From the NCBI RefSeq assembly GCF_021228295.1, contig NZ_JAJQPD010000001.1:310001-374000 (forward strand): 64,000 nucleotides of DNA. Direction: 5' to 3'. Each line of letters starts with the position of its first letter. Position 1 is the stretch's first letter. A program made the translations under genes and the position numbers. Positions 52,991 to 64,000 of the stretch are shown here, piece after piece. Under the pieces are notes generated by a model. That model saw nothing but the letters and a program-made list of their open reading frames with translations. It searched no databases and had not been told where the DNA came from. This stretch comes from Agromyces humatus. GTDB lineage: Bacteria > Actinomycetota > Actinomycetes > Actinomycetales > Microbacteriaceae.

Positions 52991-54913
52991 TCAGCAGAGC
53001 CGAAGGTACGCGACCCCGTCGTTCAGCGCGCCGGGGCCGCCGAGCAGCGTGAGCGACGTGGCGCCGTGCGCCATCAGGGCGCTGCGCACCGGGCTCGGCA
53101 CGCAGTTCGGGCGCGCGAGGTACAGCGGGTCGCCGGCGGCACCCGCCGCAGCCGCCCCGCTGAGGGCGTCGGGGAACAGTGCGCCGGTCGCCATGAAGAC
53201 GTTGGCGCGCATGCCGAAGGCCGCCCGGTTCAGCGCGACGCTGGTCGCGTAGCGATCGGCGCCGCCGTACCGCTTCACCACGAGCGATGCGGCGGTGAGG
53301 CTCGACGCGATCCCCGCCGACACCACGCTCGTGCCGCCCGCGATGCGCACCTCGGGCACGTTGAGCGCGCCGAGCGTCGCGAACGTCGCCGCATCGAGTT
53401 GCCCGGCCCTGCCGTCGACGAGCACGACGGGGACGTCGAGCGCACCTGCCGCAGCACCTGCCGAGAGCCCGTCGGGGAAGTCGTGCCCCGTCGCCAGGTA
53501 CGCGGCAGCGGCGGAGTCGAAGGCATGATCGGCCAGCAGGCGCGACGTCTCGAACCGGTCGGCCCCGCCGACCCGCACCGTGGGTGCGATCGCGGCGAGG
53601 GCGCTCGCCACCGCCCCTCCGATCGCTCCCCCGCCGCCCGAGATCACGATCTGCCGGGGTGCCAGCCGCTTCAGCTCGGCGAGCGTCGCGCTCGGGACGG
53701 TCCATTTCGTGGTCAGGAGCAGCGGCCCGCCCTGATGCGCCGCGGCGGGTGCCGCGGCGAGGGCGTCGGCGAAGTCGAGACCCGACGCGATGTAGACGAC
53801 CGGCACACCGGGGTTCGGATAACTGCGCTTCGAGATCGCGGCGGCAGTCGCGAAGCGATCCTCGCCCGACATCCTCGTGATCGGAATCGCCGTGCTCACG
53901 CGCGGGTCGCCGAACCAGTCGTTGTACATGCGCCAGAAGTTGCGGTTGCCGTACGACGAACAGGCATCACCGGTGCCGTAGAGATTCGCGAGGGCAGCGG
54001 AGTTCGGCTGATACGGGGTGTAGTAGTAGAGCGCCGCCGTGGCGGCGTTGCGGATCGTCACGCTCGACCCCCCGCAGCGGGCCGAATCGGGGTGGAACAG
54101 GATGTGGTTGGGCTGGCCGACCTTCAACCACGTGAACGATCCACCGGGGTTGCCATACCAGGTCAACTGCCGCGCCGCGGCGAACACCTGGTTGAAGAAG
54201 CCGTAGTACGTGGAGTCGCAGGCTGCGGTGTCGGGACATCCGTACCCCATCGCCTTGCGCAGCACGCCCGCCGTCGGGGCGGGGTCGGTCAGCAGCGACT
54301 GCTCCTTCTGCAGTGTGACGAGGATCACCTTCGCGCTGAGATTGCACGCGCGCTGCACCTTGTAGATGATGCGCGCCGCCGACTCTGCGGTGCCCCCGCG
54401 GTAGGTGGCGCACGTGCCGAAGCTCCAAGTGCGCGTCGGCGTGTTCATCTTGAGGTTCGCCAGGCACGACGAAGTCGCGCAGGTGCCGACCATGCGCTTC
54501 AGGAATGCCTGGATCTCGGCCTCGGTCATCGCCGACCCATTGTTGAAGTTCGCGCCCGAGATGAGGTTGCCCGCGTAGAAGGGAGCCACCGCCGCCGCAG
54601 CGAAGCCGTCGTCGACGATGACGGCATCGAGCTCGGCGCGCTTCGCCGCCGCCTGCCGTGCCACCGCATCGCCTGGGATGGGTTCGGCTGCCGTCGCCGC
54701 CTGCTGGGCGATGTGCGCCTCGTGCAGGGCGAGTTCGTCGACGGTGTCGTCGCCGTCGCCGAGCGTCGGCGCAGACGGCGCAGACGGCGCGGACGGCGTG
54801 GAGGCACCCGCCGTCGCGGCAGACGCCACGGGATTCTCGGATGCCTGCGCGGGAAGGACGAGGCTCGACGCGACGAGCACTCCTGCCGCGATTCCGACGA
54901 CCAGCCTCTTCAT
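52991..54913 (-). CDS. Secreted cell-wall-binding repeat (CWB2) protein, second copy
   Basis: Secreted protein of 640 residues with the same plan as its neighbour. Signal peptide residues 1-24 (MKRLVVGIAAGVLVASSLVLPAQA), a Ser-Ala-Pro repeat linker (about 38-48), the LQKEQSLL/AMGYGCPDTAACD domain (about 120-320) and three CWB2 repeats. Five additional Cys are present in the central domain compared with simple wall-binding proteins, some paired in CATSSC and CATYRG contexts. The ATG at 54913 was preferred since the signal peptide begins there. It likely binds anionic wall polymers made by the same locus (family knowledge plus inference). Confidence 0.88.
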   Translation of the reverse strand: MKRLVVGIAAGVLVASSLVLPAQASENPVASAATAGASTPSAPSAPSAPTLGDGDDTVDELALHEAHIAQQAATAAEPIPGDAVARQAAAKRAELDAVIVDDGFAAAAVAPFYAGNLISGANFNNGSAMTEAEIQAFLKRMVGTCATSSCLANLKMNTPTRTWSFGTCATYRGGTAESAARIIYKVQRACNLSAKVILVTLQKEQSLLTDPAPTAGVLRKAMGYGCPDTAACDSTYYGFFNQVFAAARQLTWYGNPGGSFTWLKVGQPNHILFHPDSARCGGSSVTIRNAATAALYYYTPYQPNSAALANLYGTGDACSSYGNRNFWRMYNDWFGDPRVSTAIPITRMSGEDRFATAAAISKRSYPNPGVPVVYIASGLDFADALAAAPAAAHQGGPLLLTTKWTVPSATLAELKRLAPRQIVISGGGGAIGGAVASALAAIAPTVRVGGADRFETSRLLADHAFDSAAAAYLATGHDFPDGLSAGAAAGALDVPVVLVDGRAGQLDAATFATLGALNVPEVRIAGGTSVVSAGIASSLTAASLVVKRYGGADRYATSVALNRAAFGMRANVFMATGALFPDALSGAAAAGAAGDPLYLARPNCVPSPVRSALMAHGATSLTLLGGPGALNDGVAYLRLC

Positions 54914-54993
54914 GCAGCCCACCCTAATCACCGGCGCGCGCCGCTGTCATGCACATCGCCGCACACCAATGCAGCGAGATCGCCCGACCAAGG

Positions 54994-57443
<2,450 letters not shown>

Positions 57444-57450
57444 GGGCTCA

Positions 57451-57456
57451 AGTCTA
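57451..57456 (-). promoter_or_regulatory. Candidate -10 element (leaderless start at 57443)
   Basis: TAGACT on the minus strand ends 8 bases before the wecC-like ATG, in the gap after the glycosyltransferase gene. Confidence 0.45.
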
Positions 57457-57482
57457 CGATGCGGCGGACGACGGATCGGCCG

Positions 57483-57508
57483 CGCCGGCGCGAGCGGCCG
57501 CGCCGGCG
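57483..57508. terminator. Hairpin after the 57509 glycosyltransferase
   Basis: CGCCGGCGCG (57483-57492) pairs with CGCGCCGGCG (57499-57508), loop of 6 bases, directly after the minus-strand stop. A likely terminator that separates this gene from the wecC-glf operon. Confidence 0.5.
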
Positions 57509-58591
57509 TCAGCGCGAACGGCCTCGCACCAGCACCGACGCCACACCGAAGCGGAGCGGGGCCTCGCGGTGCAGGGAATCGACGATGCGGCGCGGCAACA
57601 ATGCGGCGGCGCTCGCGAACCGGCCGCGCGCGCGACCGAGTTCGATCACCCGCTCGAGCGGGCCTCGAGGATCGACGACCGCGTCGAGCAGATCTCGATC
57701 GGCCCGCGACAGCGCCCTGAGCGATGACGGTGCGGCGCTGATGCAACGACTGGCGCAGTCGGCCAGTTCGGTGCGGTCGTCGCCCGTCCAGTCGTCGGGT
57801 CGAGGGCGATTGACGACCCAGCTGACCACGTTCACCCGAAGCAGCTTCACGACGAGCGCTTCGCGTTGCCGAGGAGACAGCGCCGAGAACTCCGTCGATT
57901 CGAGCAGCGGCCCGACGAACGCGGTGTCGACGCTCATCGGCCGCCGATGCGTCGACACGCGGTTCGCCGAGTCGGCGTGCACGAGGTACGCCGGTCCGGA
58001 GCGGTCGAACGCGATGTTCGCACCCGCGAACCACAGCCCCGCGACGTACTGCACGTCCTCGCCGGAGCCGAGGTTCGGCGGAAACCGCATCGCCCCGAAG
58101 CGTGCTCTCGCGACGAGGCCGAGCGGCGCACTCCGATAGGCGAGACGGTCGCGCACGCCATCGAGGCGGCGACGTCGCCAGGGCCGGGTCGGCGGCGTGG
58201 CCACGAACGGCCCGGCGGCGTGGCGCACCCGCGGGATCACGGCATCGGCGCCGACGTCGCGTGCGAGGCGCAGCCAGGAATCGATCGCCCCGGGTTCGAG
58301 CTCATCATCGGACCCCATGATCGACGTATAGCTCGCCGTCGCGGCATCCAATCCCGCATTGAACGGGCCTGACGGACTCGCGATCCCGTCGTCGAGGTCG
58401 ATGAACCGCAGCCGGGAATCGTCGCCGCGGCGGCCGAGGAGTCGACGCACCTCGGCGCCGTCGGTGTTGTGGCAGACCACCGTGACGCGAACGCGGCACC
58501 GGGTGTGATCGAGCACCGAGCCCACCGCCCGCGCGATCGGGCGCGACGGGTCGTGTACCGCGATGATGTGATCGACGTCAGGATCCGGCAC
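57509..58591 (-). CDS. Glycosyltransferase family 2-like
   Basis: Protein of 360 residues. N-terminal GT-A segment VDHIIAVHDPSRPIARAVGSV, FIDLDDG and the DxD-like SIMGSDDELEP (about 90-100). The C-terminal half is helical. The sequence is weaker than a classic GT2 in the nucleotide-binding part, but the overall order of motifs fits. The start is a GTG at 58591. It is divergent from the acyltransferase at 58643. A role in surface glycan synthesis is inferred from location. Confidence 0.8.
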   Translation of the reverse strand: MPDPDVDHIIAVHDPSRPIARAVGSVLDHTRCRVRVTVVCHNTDGAEVRRLLGRRGDDSRLRFIDLDDGIASPSGPFNAGLDAATASYTSIMGSDDELEPGAIDSWLRLARDVGADAVIPRVRHAAGPFVATPPTRPWRRRRLDGVRDRLAYRSAPLGLVARARFGAMRFPPNLGSGEDVQYVAGLWFAGANIAFDRSGPAYLVHADSANRVSTHRRPMSVDTAFVGPLLESTEFSALSPRQREALVVKLLRVNVVSWVVNRPRPDDWTGDDRTELADCASRCISAAPSSLRALSRADRDLLDAVVDPRGPLERVIELGRARGRFASAAALLPRRIVDSLHREAPLRFGVASVLVRGRSR

Positions 58592-58628
58592 AAGGCGACG
58601 GTAGCAGGCCGCATGCGAGCCGACAGTC

Positions 58629-58634
58629 TAGAAT
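58629..58634 (+). promoter_or_regulatory. Candidate -10 element (start at 58643)
   Basis: TAGAAT ends 9 bases before the ATG at 58643, with no Shine-Dalgarno sequence. Confidence 0.4.
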
Positions 58635-58642
58635 CCCTCAAT

Positions 58643-59818
58643 ATGACTTCTCCGGCGGCTCAGGCAGCGCTCACGCGCACCGACTCGCCGGCGACGGCCG
58701 CGCCGTCTGCGCGCATGCCGCGACTCGACTCGCTCACCGGACTGCGCTGGTGGGCCGCGTTCGCGGTGTTCGCACACCACATGACGAACCTGGCACCCCT
58801 GCCGATCCACCACGCCCTCGCCTACGGCAACTACGGCGTGACGTTCTTCTTCGTGCTCTCGGGCTTCGTGCTGACCTGGTCGGCCCGCCCCGAGACGCCC
58901 AAATCGACGTTCTGGTGGCGTCGGTTCGCACGCATCTACCCGTCGCACTTCGTGGCGCTGCTGCTCGCGATTCCGGTCTTCTACAGCTTCAACCCCGATC
59001 CGGCCGACTGGTGGGTGAAGCCGTTCGACCTCGGAATCCTGCTGCTCTCGGTCGTGCTGCTGCAGGGCTGGTCGCGTGATCCCACGATCCTCTTCTCGGG
59101 CAATCCCGCTGCCTGGACCCTCACCTGCGAGGCGTTCTTCTATGCGCTGCACCCGGCCCTGTATCGCCTGTTCGTCGGGCTGCGGGTGCGCGGCGCGCTC
59201 ATTCTCACGGGCGCCGTCTTCGCCGCCGCCCTCGCCTATCGCATCGCGGTGATCCTGCTCCCCGATTCCTGGCTCGGCGACCTCCCCCTCCCGATCTCGC
59301 GGCTCTCGGAGTTCGTCATCGGCATCGGCATCGCCCACGCGATGCGCATGGGCTGGCGGGTGCACATCAAGCCGCTGTACTGCTACCTCGTCGGCGGGGC
59401 GCTGCTCGCCGCCATCGTGCTCGCACCGCGAATCGCCACACCCGGTTCAGCTGCGTCGTTCTTCCTCGCGACGTCGAACGAGTGGATCATCCTGCTGTTC
59501 GCCGTGACGATCGCCGCCGTCGCGTGGCGCGACGTCTCGAAGCGGTTCTCGCTGCTGCGCTCCCGCCCGCTCGTGCTGCTCGGCGAGTGGTCGTACGCCT
59601 TCTACCTGGTGCACGCCACGATCATCTACGGCGTGCTCTCGATCACCGGTGCGCAGCCGGTCGGGTGGTCGAACCTCATCTGGTACGGCGCGCTGCTCAT
59701 CGTGTCGATCGCCGCGGCCGCGGCGCTGCACTACCTCGTCGAGCGTCCGCTCGAACGGCGCCTGCGCAGCTGGTGGGACACCCGCGCGGCACGCCGCGCG
59801 AAGGCACCCGTCGCCTGA
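58643..59818 (+). CDS. Acyltransferase-3 membrane protein
   Basis: Stand-alone acyltransferase-3 (OafA/NodX family) of 391 residues with about ten membrane helices. It begins LDSLTGLRWWAAFAVFAHH, with the conserved His in FAHHM. There is FFFVLSGFVLTW and a WTLTCEAFFYALHP segment. Unlike the two fusions in this window it has no SGNH domain. The ATG was chosen because a -10 hexamer precedes it; the longer open frame is antisense to the divergent glycosyltransferase. It converges with and abuts the glycosyltransferase ending at 59819. Acceptor is unknown. Confidence 0.88.
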   Translation: MTSPAAQAALTRTDSPATAAPSARMPRLDSLTGLRWWAAFAVFAHHMTNLAPLPIHHALAYGNYGVTFFFVLSGFVLTWSARPETPKSTFWWRRFARIYPSHFVALLLAIPVFYSFNPDPADWWVKPFDLGILLLSVVLLQGWSRDPTILFSGNPAAWTLTCEAFFYALHPALYRLFVGLRVRGALILTGAVFAAALAYRIAVILLPDSWLGDLPLPISRLSEFVIGIGIAHAMRMGWRVHIKPLYCYLVGGALLAAIVLAPRIATPGSAASFFLATSNEWIILLFAVTIAAVAWRDVSKRFSLLRSRPLVLLGEWSYAFYLVHATIIYGVLSITGAQPVGWSNLIWYGALLIVSIAAAAALHYLVERPLERRLRSWWDTRAARRAKAPVA

Positions 59819-61036
59819 TCAGCGCGGGCGCGACGAGCCGCCATCGCCATCGCGTCCGGTCAGGAACGGTCGCATCGCCTCGGCCGACCGCCTGCCGTCG
59901 TGCACCTCGCGCACGAAGGTGGGGCCTCGCGCGGCGAGCTCTCGAGCGCGATCACGATGCGAGACCAGGTCACCGAGCACCCGGGCGAGGCTCGCGGCAT
60001 CCGATTCGACGATCGGCAGCGCCCGACCCGTCTCGCGCTCGACGGCGGCACGGACCGACTCGTGGACGTGCCCGACGACGATGCGCCCCGCGGCGAGCGC
60101 CTCGCATGCCGCGACACCGTAGTCGCCCAGGCGGAACTGGTCGAGCACGATGTCGGCCTCGCGGAACAGCGCGGGCATCTCGGCCGACGGCACGCCCTGG
60201 ATGCGGCGGTACTCGATCAGGCCGCGATCATGGAGGTCGCGCACGATCGGCTCGATGAGCTCGGTGCCCTTGATCACCGAGTTCGTCGGGGCGTGGACGA
60301 CGAGCGGGCGCTCACGCTGCATGGGCTGCGTGTCGTTGGCCCAGCGCCCGGCGTCGACGACGACGGGCAGCCACCGTGCTTCGGGCACGTCGTCGAGCAT
60401 GCCGGGCGTCGAGGCGAAGATGGGGACTCCGACCTCATCGAGGAGCGCACGATTGCGTCGTGCTTCGGCCTCGAGCGCCGGAACGAGCGGCCAGTCGGTC
60501 GACCGGAACGGCGAGTCGGCGTGCGCCTCGGCGTGCCGGCTCGGAACGCGCATGTCGCTGCCGTGGGTGAGCATGGCGACGCGAACGCCCGCGGCCTGCA
60601 ACCAGCGGATCTCATCGGCCACCGTCTCGCGATACACGTTGCCGAAGAGGTGCCGGCCGGCCTCGTAGATGACGTGGGTGAAACGGCTGCGGACCGCTTC
60701 GCGCTCGCGCCGCTGCCAGGCCGCGCTCATCAGGTACGCCGAGGCCGGCACCCTGACGTCGATCGGGAAGCCGTACTCGGAGCCCGCCGAGTACGCCATG
60801 GTGACCGCCGAGACCCCCTCGACGCCGCGTTCGGCCGCCCGGGCCCACTGAAAGGACTGGCCCGCGAAGTTGACCGGGCCGATGAACAGCCGGATCGGGG
60901 CATCCGAATCGGGTGCGGGAACCGGAATCGACCGCGCATCGAACCGCAGTCGACGCGGGAGCACCACCCGGAGCACGCCGTCGGGCACGTGGCGAAGCAC
61001 CGAGATTCCGACCGCGGTCACGCCCTTCGGCAGCAC
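59819..61036 (-). CDS. Glycosyltransferase (GT-B type)
   Basis: Protein of 405 residues. The N-terminal domain (about 45-210) starts RLFIGPVNFAGQSFQWARAAE and carries LTHGSDMRVPS. The C-terminal domain includes PLVVHAPTNSVIKGTELIEPI and LDQFRLGDYGVAACEALAAGRIVVG, a typical GT4 donor-site arrangement. The GTG start has GGAGG 4 bases upstream. It is divergent from wecB with 104 bases between starts. It probably adds a sugar to the polymer made in this locus; the substrate is unknown. Confidence 0.85.
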   Translation of the reverse strand: MLPKGVTAVGISVLRHVPDGVLRVVLPRRLRFDARSIPVPAPDSDAPIRLFIGPVNFAGQSFQWARAAERGVEGVSAVTMAYSAGSEYGFPIDVRVPASAYLMSAAWQRREREAVRSRFTHVIYEAGRHLFGNVYRETVADEIRWLQAAGVRVAMLTHGSDMRVPSRHAEAHADSPFRSTDWPLVPALEAEARRNRALLDEVGVPIFASTPGMLDDVPEARWLPVVVDAGRWANDTQPMQRERPLVVHAPTNSVIKGTELIEPIVRDLHDRGLIEYRRIQGVPSAEMPALFREADIVLDQFRLGDYGVAACEALAAGRIVVGHVHESVRAAVERETGRALPIVESDAASLARVLGDLVSHRDRARELAARGPTFVREVHDGRRSAEAMRPFLTGRDGDGGSSRPR

Positions 61037-61128
61037 GGTGCCTCCTTCGAGGGTCGGGGTTCGCCGACCGCCTCGGGCAGGGCCGGTCGCTCGTATGACG
61101 TTATCAGTGTCATCTCCCGGGGCTCGGG

Positions 61129-61134
61129 TACGAT
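61129..61134 (+). promoter_or_regulatory. Candidate -10 element of wecB (leaderless start at 61141)
   Basis: TACGAT ends 7 bases before the GTG at 61141. The upstream 100 bases are shared with the divergent glycosyltransferase promoter. Confidence 0.5.
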
Positions 61135-61140
61135 CTCGGG

Positions 61141-62217
61141 GTGAAGATTCTGAGCGTCGTCGGCGCCCGTCCGCAGTTCGTCAAGCTCGCCCCCATCGCA
61201 GAAGCGGCCATCGCTGCTGGCGCTGAACACGTGATCGTGCACACCGGGCAGCACTACGACCCGATGCTCTCGGACGTGTTCTTCGCGGAGCTGGGCATCC
61301 CGAACCCCGACGTGCACCTCGGCGTCGGCTCCGGCAGCCACGGGGTGCAGACGGGCGCCATGCTCGCCGCGCTCGACGCGGTCATCGACGAGCACCGGCC
61401 CGACTGGGTGCTGGTGTACGGCGACACGAACTCGACCCTTGCCGCGACCCTCAGCGCCGTAAAGATGCACGTGCCGGTCGCGCACCTCGAGGCCGGGCTC
61501 CGCTCGTTCAATCGGCGCATGCCCGAAGAGCACAATCGGGTGCTCACCGACCACGCCGCCGACCTGTTGCTCGCCCCCACCGAGGTCGCGGCCCGTCATC
61601 TCGCCGGCGAAGGCCTCGCCGACCGCACGGTCGTGGTCGGCGACGTGATGACCGACGTGCTGTACCGCGTGCGCGACGAGGTGTCGGGCACGCCGTCACG
61701 ACTCGTCGAAGAGCTGGGGCTCGAACCGGGCGGCTTCGCCGTTGCGACGATCCACCGGGCCGAGAACACCGACGACCCCGATCGGCTGAGGGCGATCGTC
61801 GCGGGGCTCGCCGCGGCCGACCGTCCGGTCGTGCTGCTCGCGCATCCGCGACTGCGCGCCCGTGCCGACGCGGCGGGCATCGCACTCGACTCGGGAAACC
61901 TCGTCGCCCACGCGCCGCTCGGCTATCCCGAGCTGATCAGCGCCGTGATGGCCGGCGGTGCGGTCGTCACCGATTCGGGCGGGTTGCAGAAGGAGGCGTT
62001 CCTGCTGCGCGTGCCGTGCACGACGATCCGAACCGAGACCGAGTGGGTCGAGACGGTCGAGCTCGGCTGGAACGTGCTGATCGACGATCCGGCCGATGTT
62101 CCGCGCTCGTTGCGGCGCGCGGCTCCCCAGCCGACCGACGCGACGCCATACGGTCAGGGCACCGCGGCGCAGCTCGTGATCAGCGAGCTCGCTGCCCGGG
62201 TCGCCGACGCGCGCTGA
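61141..62217 (+). CDS. wecB: UDP-N-acetylglucosamine 2-epimerase (non-hydrolysing)
   Basis: Converts UDP-GlcNAc to UDP-ManNAc, the substrate of the wecC-like dehydrogenase at 56142. The protein is 358 residues. Motifs of the family are ILSVVGARPQFVKLAPI at the N-terminus, YGDTNSTLA, HLEAGLRSFNRRMPEEHNRVLTDH, and the C-terminal SGGLQKEAFLL. A GTG start at 61141 is used because GTR-type relatives begin MK-I-L and the -10 element is 7 bases upstream. Its last 38 bases overlap the 3' end of the convergent glycosyltransferase gene. Confidence 0.95.
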   Translation: MKILSVVGARPQFVKLAPIAEAAIAAGAEHVIVHTGQHYDPMLSDVFFAELGIPNPDVHLGVGSGSHGVQTGAMLAALDAVIDEHRPDWVLVYGDTNSTLAATLSAVKMHVPVAHLEAGLRSFNRRMPEEHNRVLTDHAADLLLAPTEVAARHLAGEGLADRTVVVGDVMTDVLYRVRDEVSGTPSRLVEELGLEPGGFAVATIHRAENTDDPDRLRAIVAGLAAADRPVVLLAHPRLRARADAAGIALDSGNLVAHAPLGYPELISAVMAGGAVVTDSGGLQKEAFLLRVPCTTIRTETEWVETVELGWNVLIDDPADVPRSLRRAAPQPTDATPYGQGTAAQLVISELAARVADAR

Positions 62218-63331
62218 GCTCATCGACAGCCCTCTGCCAGATCAGCACCTGGTGCTCGGCCGAGAGCTCCTCGGCGACCGCGTGCGAGCGTGCCTTCCAG
62301 GCCTCGACGTCGGCAGTGGTCAACGCATCGTAGGCGTCGGCGATCTCCGCCGCATCGAATCCCGCCGTGACCCGGCCGAAGCCGTGCGATTCGACGTACG
62401 CCGCCATCTCGGGCGACGGCCCGACCACGACCCCCAGCCGTGCCTGCACGAAGTCGAACAGTTTGTTCGGCAGCGCCCACTCGGCGTTGAAGTTCACCGG
62501 CGGACCGGCGAACACCCCCACGTCGTACGCGTTCAGCGTCTCGACCAGCTCGCGATACGGCACGGGATCGTGGACGACGACGGAACCGACGGCCCGGGCA
62601 CGCTCGCGCAGCTCTTCGAGATGCGCCGGATCGTTCGGCGTCAGGTACAGGTCCATCGAGACCGGCGCGCGCGCCAGGCCGACGGCGTCGATGAGGGCCA
62701 TCAGGTTGCGGTTGCGCAGGCACACGCCGCTGTGGACCAGCCTGATCGGCGTCGCCACGGGCTGCGGCGTCAGTGGCGCGTAGGGCGCGGCATTGGTCAC
62801 GACGTCGGGGCGGAACCCGAACTCCCGTTCGTACTCGCGGGCGAGACCGTTGCCGACGGTCGTCCACGATGACGCCTTCGCCACGAACGTGCTGCACATC
62901 CAGCGGACGAACGGCGCCACGAATCGGCGCCAGCGCGGCACCTCCTCCTTCTGCCGCGGCGCGTACTCGTGGAGGTCGACGTGCACCCCGCCCGCCGGCT
63001 TCAGGTCGAGCGCCAGCCCGACGGTGTCGACATCGTTCGCGAACACGACGTCGAACTCCCGCCCGCGAAGCGCGCGTCGCGCGTATGCGACGGCCGGGTT
63101 GCGCCAATACGCGAGGCGATACGACCGCAGGATCAGCGCGGCCCGGTTGTACCGCCAGTACACGCGGTCGTCGGGGATCGCGATGAACTCCTCGACCCCC
63201 TCGACCTTCGGGCCGTACCCGACGACGGTGACGGCATAGCGATGGCGCAGCGCCGAGACCTGCTTCAGCACCCGCGCGTCGGACGCGATCACCGAGAACG
63301 AGATGATCGCGAGGCTCGGACGAGGCGTCAC
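62180..63331 (-). CDS. Glycosyltransferase (GT-B type)
   Basis: Protein of 383 residues from the GTG at 63331. It begins SLAIISFSVIASDARVLKQVSAL. The first domain contains VDLHEYAPRQKEEV; the C-terminal domain has PIRLVHSGVCLRNRNLMALIDAV and EWALPNKLFDFVQARLGVVVGPS (donor site). It is closely related to the neighbouring gene and overlaps that gene's stop by 4 bases (GTGA), so the pair arose by duplication and is translated as a unit. Its 3' end overlaps wecB. Substrate is unknown. Confidence 0.85.
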   Translation of the reverse strand: MTPRPSLAIISFSVIASDARVLKQVSALRHRYAVTVVGYGPKVEGVEEFIAIPDDRVYWRYNRAALILRSYRLAYWRNPAVAYARRALRGREFDVVFANDVDTVGLALDLKPAGGVHVDLHEYAPRQKEEVPRWRRFVAPFVRWMCSTFVAKASSWTTVGNGLAREYEREFGFRPDVVTNAAPYAPLTPQPVATPIRLVHSGVCLRNRNLMALIDAVGLARAPVSMDLYLTPNDPAHLEELRERARAVGSVVVHDPVPYRELVETLNAYDVGVFAGPPVNFNAEWALPNKLFDFVQARLGVVVGPSPEMAAYVESHGFGRVTAGFDAAEIADAYDALTTADVEAWKARSHAVAEELSAEHQVLIWQRAVDELSARRRPGQRAR

Positions 63332-64000
63332 GATCGCTGCATCAATCGCTCGACCGCCGTGGCCCAGACGATGTTCTGCCGCTCGGCCGAGAGCTCGTCG
63401 GCGGCGAGTCCTGCACTCGACTTCCATGCGGCGACCTCGTCGGTGCGCACCCCGGCGAGCACCTCGGCGATGGCCGTCGCATCGAATCCGTCGGCCACGC
63501 GCCCGATGCCGTACTCGACGACGTACGAGGCCATCTCGCGGGACGGGCCGACGATCACGCCGAGCCGGGCCTGGATGTAGTCGAAGAGCTTGTTGGGCAG
63601 CGCCCACTCGTTGTTGAAGTTCAGCGGCGGCAGTACGTGAACGCCGACATCGAACGTGTTGAGGATCGCCAGCAGCCGCGAGTACGGCACCGGGTCGTTC
63701 AGGCGCACCGTCGAAGAGGCACCGGCACGCTCCGCGATCTCGGCGAGGTGACCGGGGTCGTTGGGCGTGAGAAACAGATCGAGGGTGAACCGACCGTCGG
63801 ATGCCTCGACGGCATCGATGAGCGCGATCAGGTTCCGCGAACGAAGGCAGGCGCCGCTGTGCACGAGCCTGATCGGATCCTCGACGGCGCTCGGCTTCAG
63901 GTCGGTGAACGGCGCCGCATTGACGACGAGTTCGGGTGCGAAGCCGAACTCGCGTTCGTACGCGCGGGCCAGGCCCTCGCCGACCGTGGTCCACGACTGG
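63328..64000 (-). CDS. Glycosyltransferase (GT-B type), C-terminal part (runs off window end)
   Basis: The last 224 codons of a paralogue of the gene at 62180-63331; the 5' end is beyond base 64000. It contains the region SWTTVGEGLARAYEREFGF, then PIRLVHSGACLRSRNLIALIDAV and EWALPNKLFDYIQARLGVIVGPS, matching the neighbour nearly position by position. The visible ATG at 63864 is internal and not the true start. The tandem pair suggests two steps with related donors or acceptors. Confidence 0.85.
   Translation of the reverse strand, partial: QSWTTVGEGLARAYEREFGFAPELVVNAAPFTDLKPSAVEDPIRLVHSGACLRSRNLIALIDAVEASDGRFTLDLFLTPNDPGHLAEIAERAGASSTVRLNDPVPYSRLLAILNTFDVGVHVLPPLNFNNEWALPNKLFDYIQARLGVIVGPSREMASYVVEYGIGRVADGFDATAIAEVLAGVRTDEVAAWKSSAGLAADELSAERQNIVWATAVERLMQRS

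Overview
High G+C actinobacterial DNA, most likely from a Microbacteriaceae genome (Agromyces-like; the genus is an inference from gene content and order). No tRNA, rRNA, CRISPR array, transposase or phage gene was seen. Genes are tightly packed, often with 4-base ATGA or GTGA overlaps.

Region 1 (1-21200) is conserved core. It opens with the start of lpqB, then mtrB-mtrA (envelope two-component system). A membrane/AAA+ module follows: glycerophosphodiester phosphodiesterase-like membrane protein, DUF4129, DUF4350, MoxR, DUF58, and a divergent SpoIIM-like / RDD pair. Next come ahcY, manB (phosphomannomutase), a DUF3499 protein, a zincin-like protein without its metal motif, a DUF5719 membrane protein, a 1023-residue membrane glycosyltransferase with a Glu-Pro tail, a 39-bp tandem repeat array, whiB2, galE and a 49-residue membrane microprotein.

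Region 2 (21200-36700) is a mosaic. It holds a GlxA-type regulator with a candidate operator, a scarred region of glycosyltransferase and glxA-3'-end fragments, an acyltransferase-SGNH protein of visibly lower G+C, several glycosyltransferases, a hexapeptide acetyltransferase, manA and an acyl-CoA dehydrogenase that looks out of place.

Region 3 (36700-64000) is a cell-surface polysaccharide locus. It contains a methyltransferase, a second acyltransferase-SGNH protein, two O-antigen ligase/polymerase-like proteins, a Wzm/Wzt-type ABC exporter, a fused cytidylyltransferase/SDR enzyme (probably CDP-ribitol-forming), a LicD-methyltransferase fusion with a 67-residue coiled-coil partner, a flippase, glfT2 and glf (galactofuranose), two cell-wall-binding-repeat proteins, wecC-like and wecB genes (UDP-ManNAcA), another acyltransferase and more glycosyltransferases. 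The last gene runs off the end.

Together the genes can supply GDP-mannose precursors (manA, manB), UDP-galactopyranose and UDP-galactofuranose (galE, glf), UDP-ManNAcA (wecB, wecC) and probably CDP-ribitol. They can polymerise a galactofuran, export a polymer by an ABC route, possibly a second by a flippase/polymerase route, and decorate with acyl, methyl and perhaps ribitol-phosphate groups. A recurring regulatory theme is a -10 hexamer 7-9 bases before the start codon, which predicts leaderless mRNAs for many of these genes.
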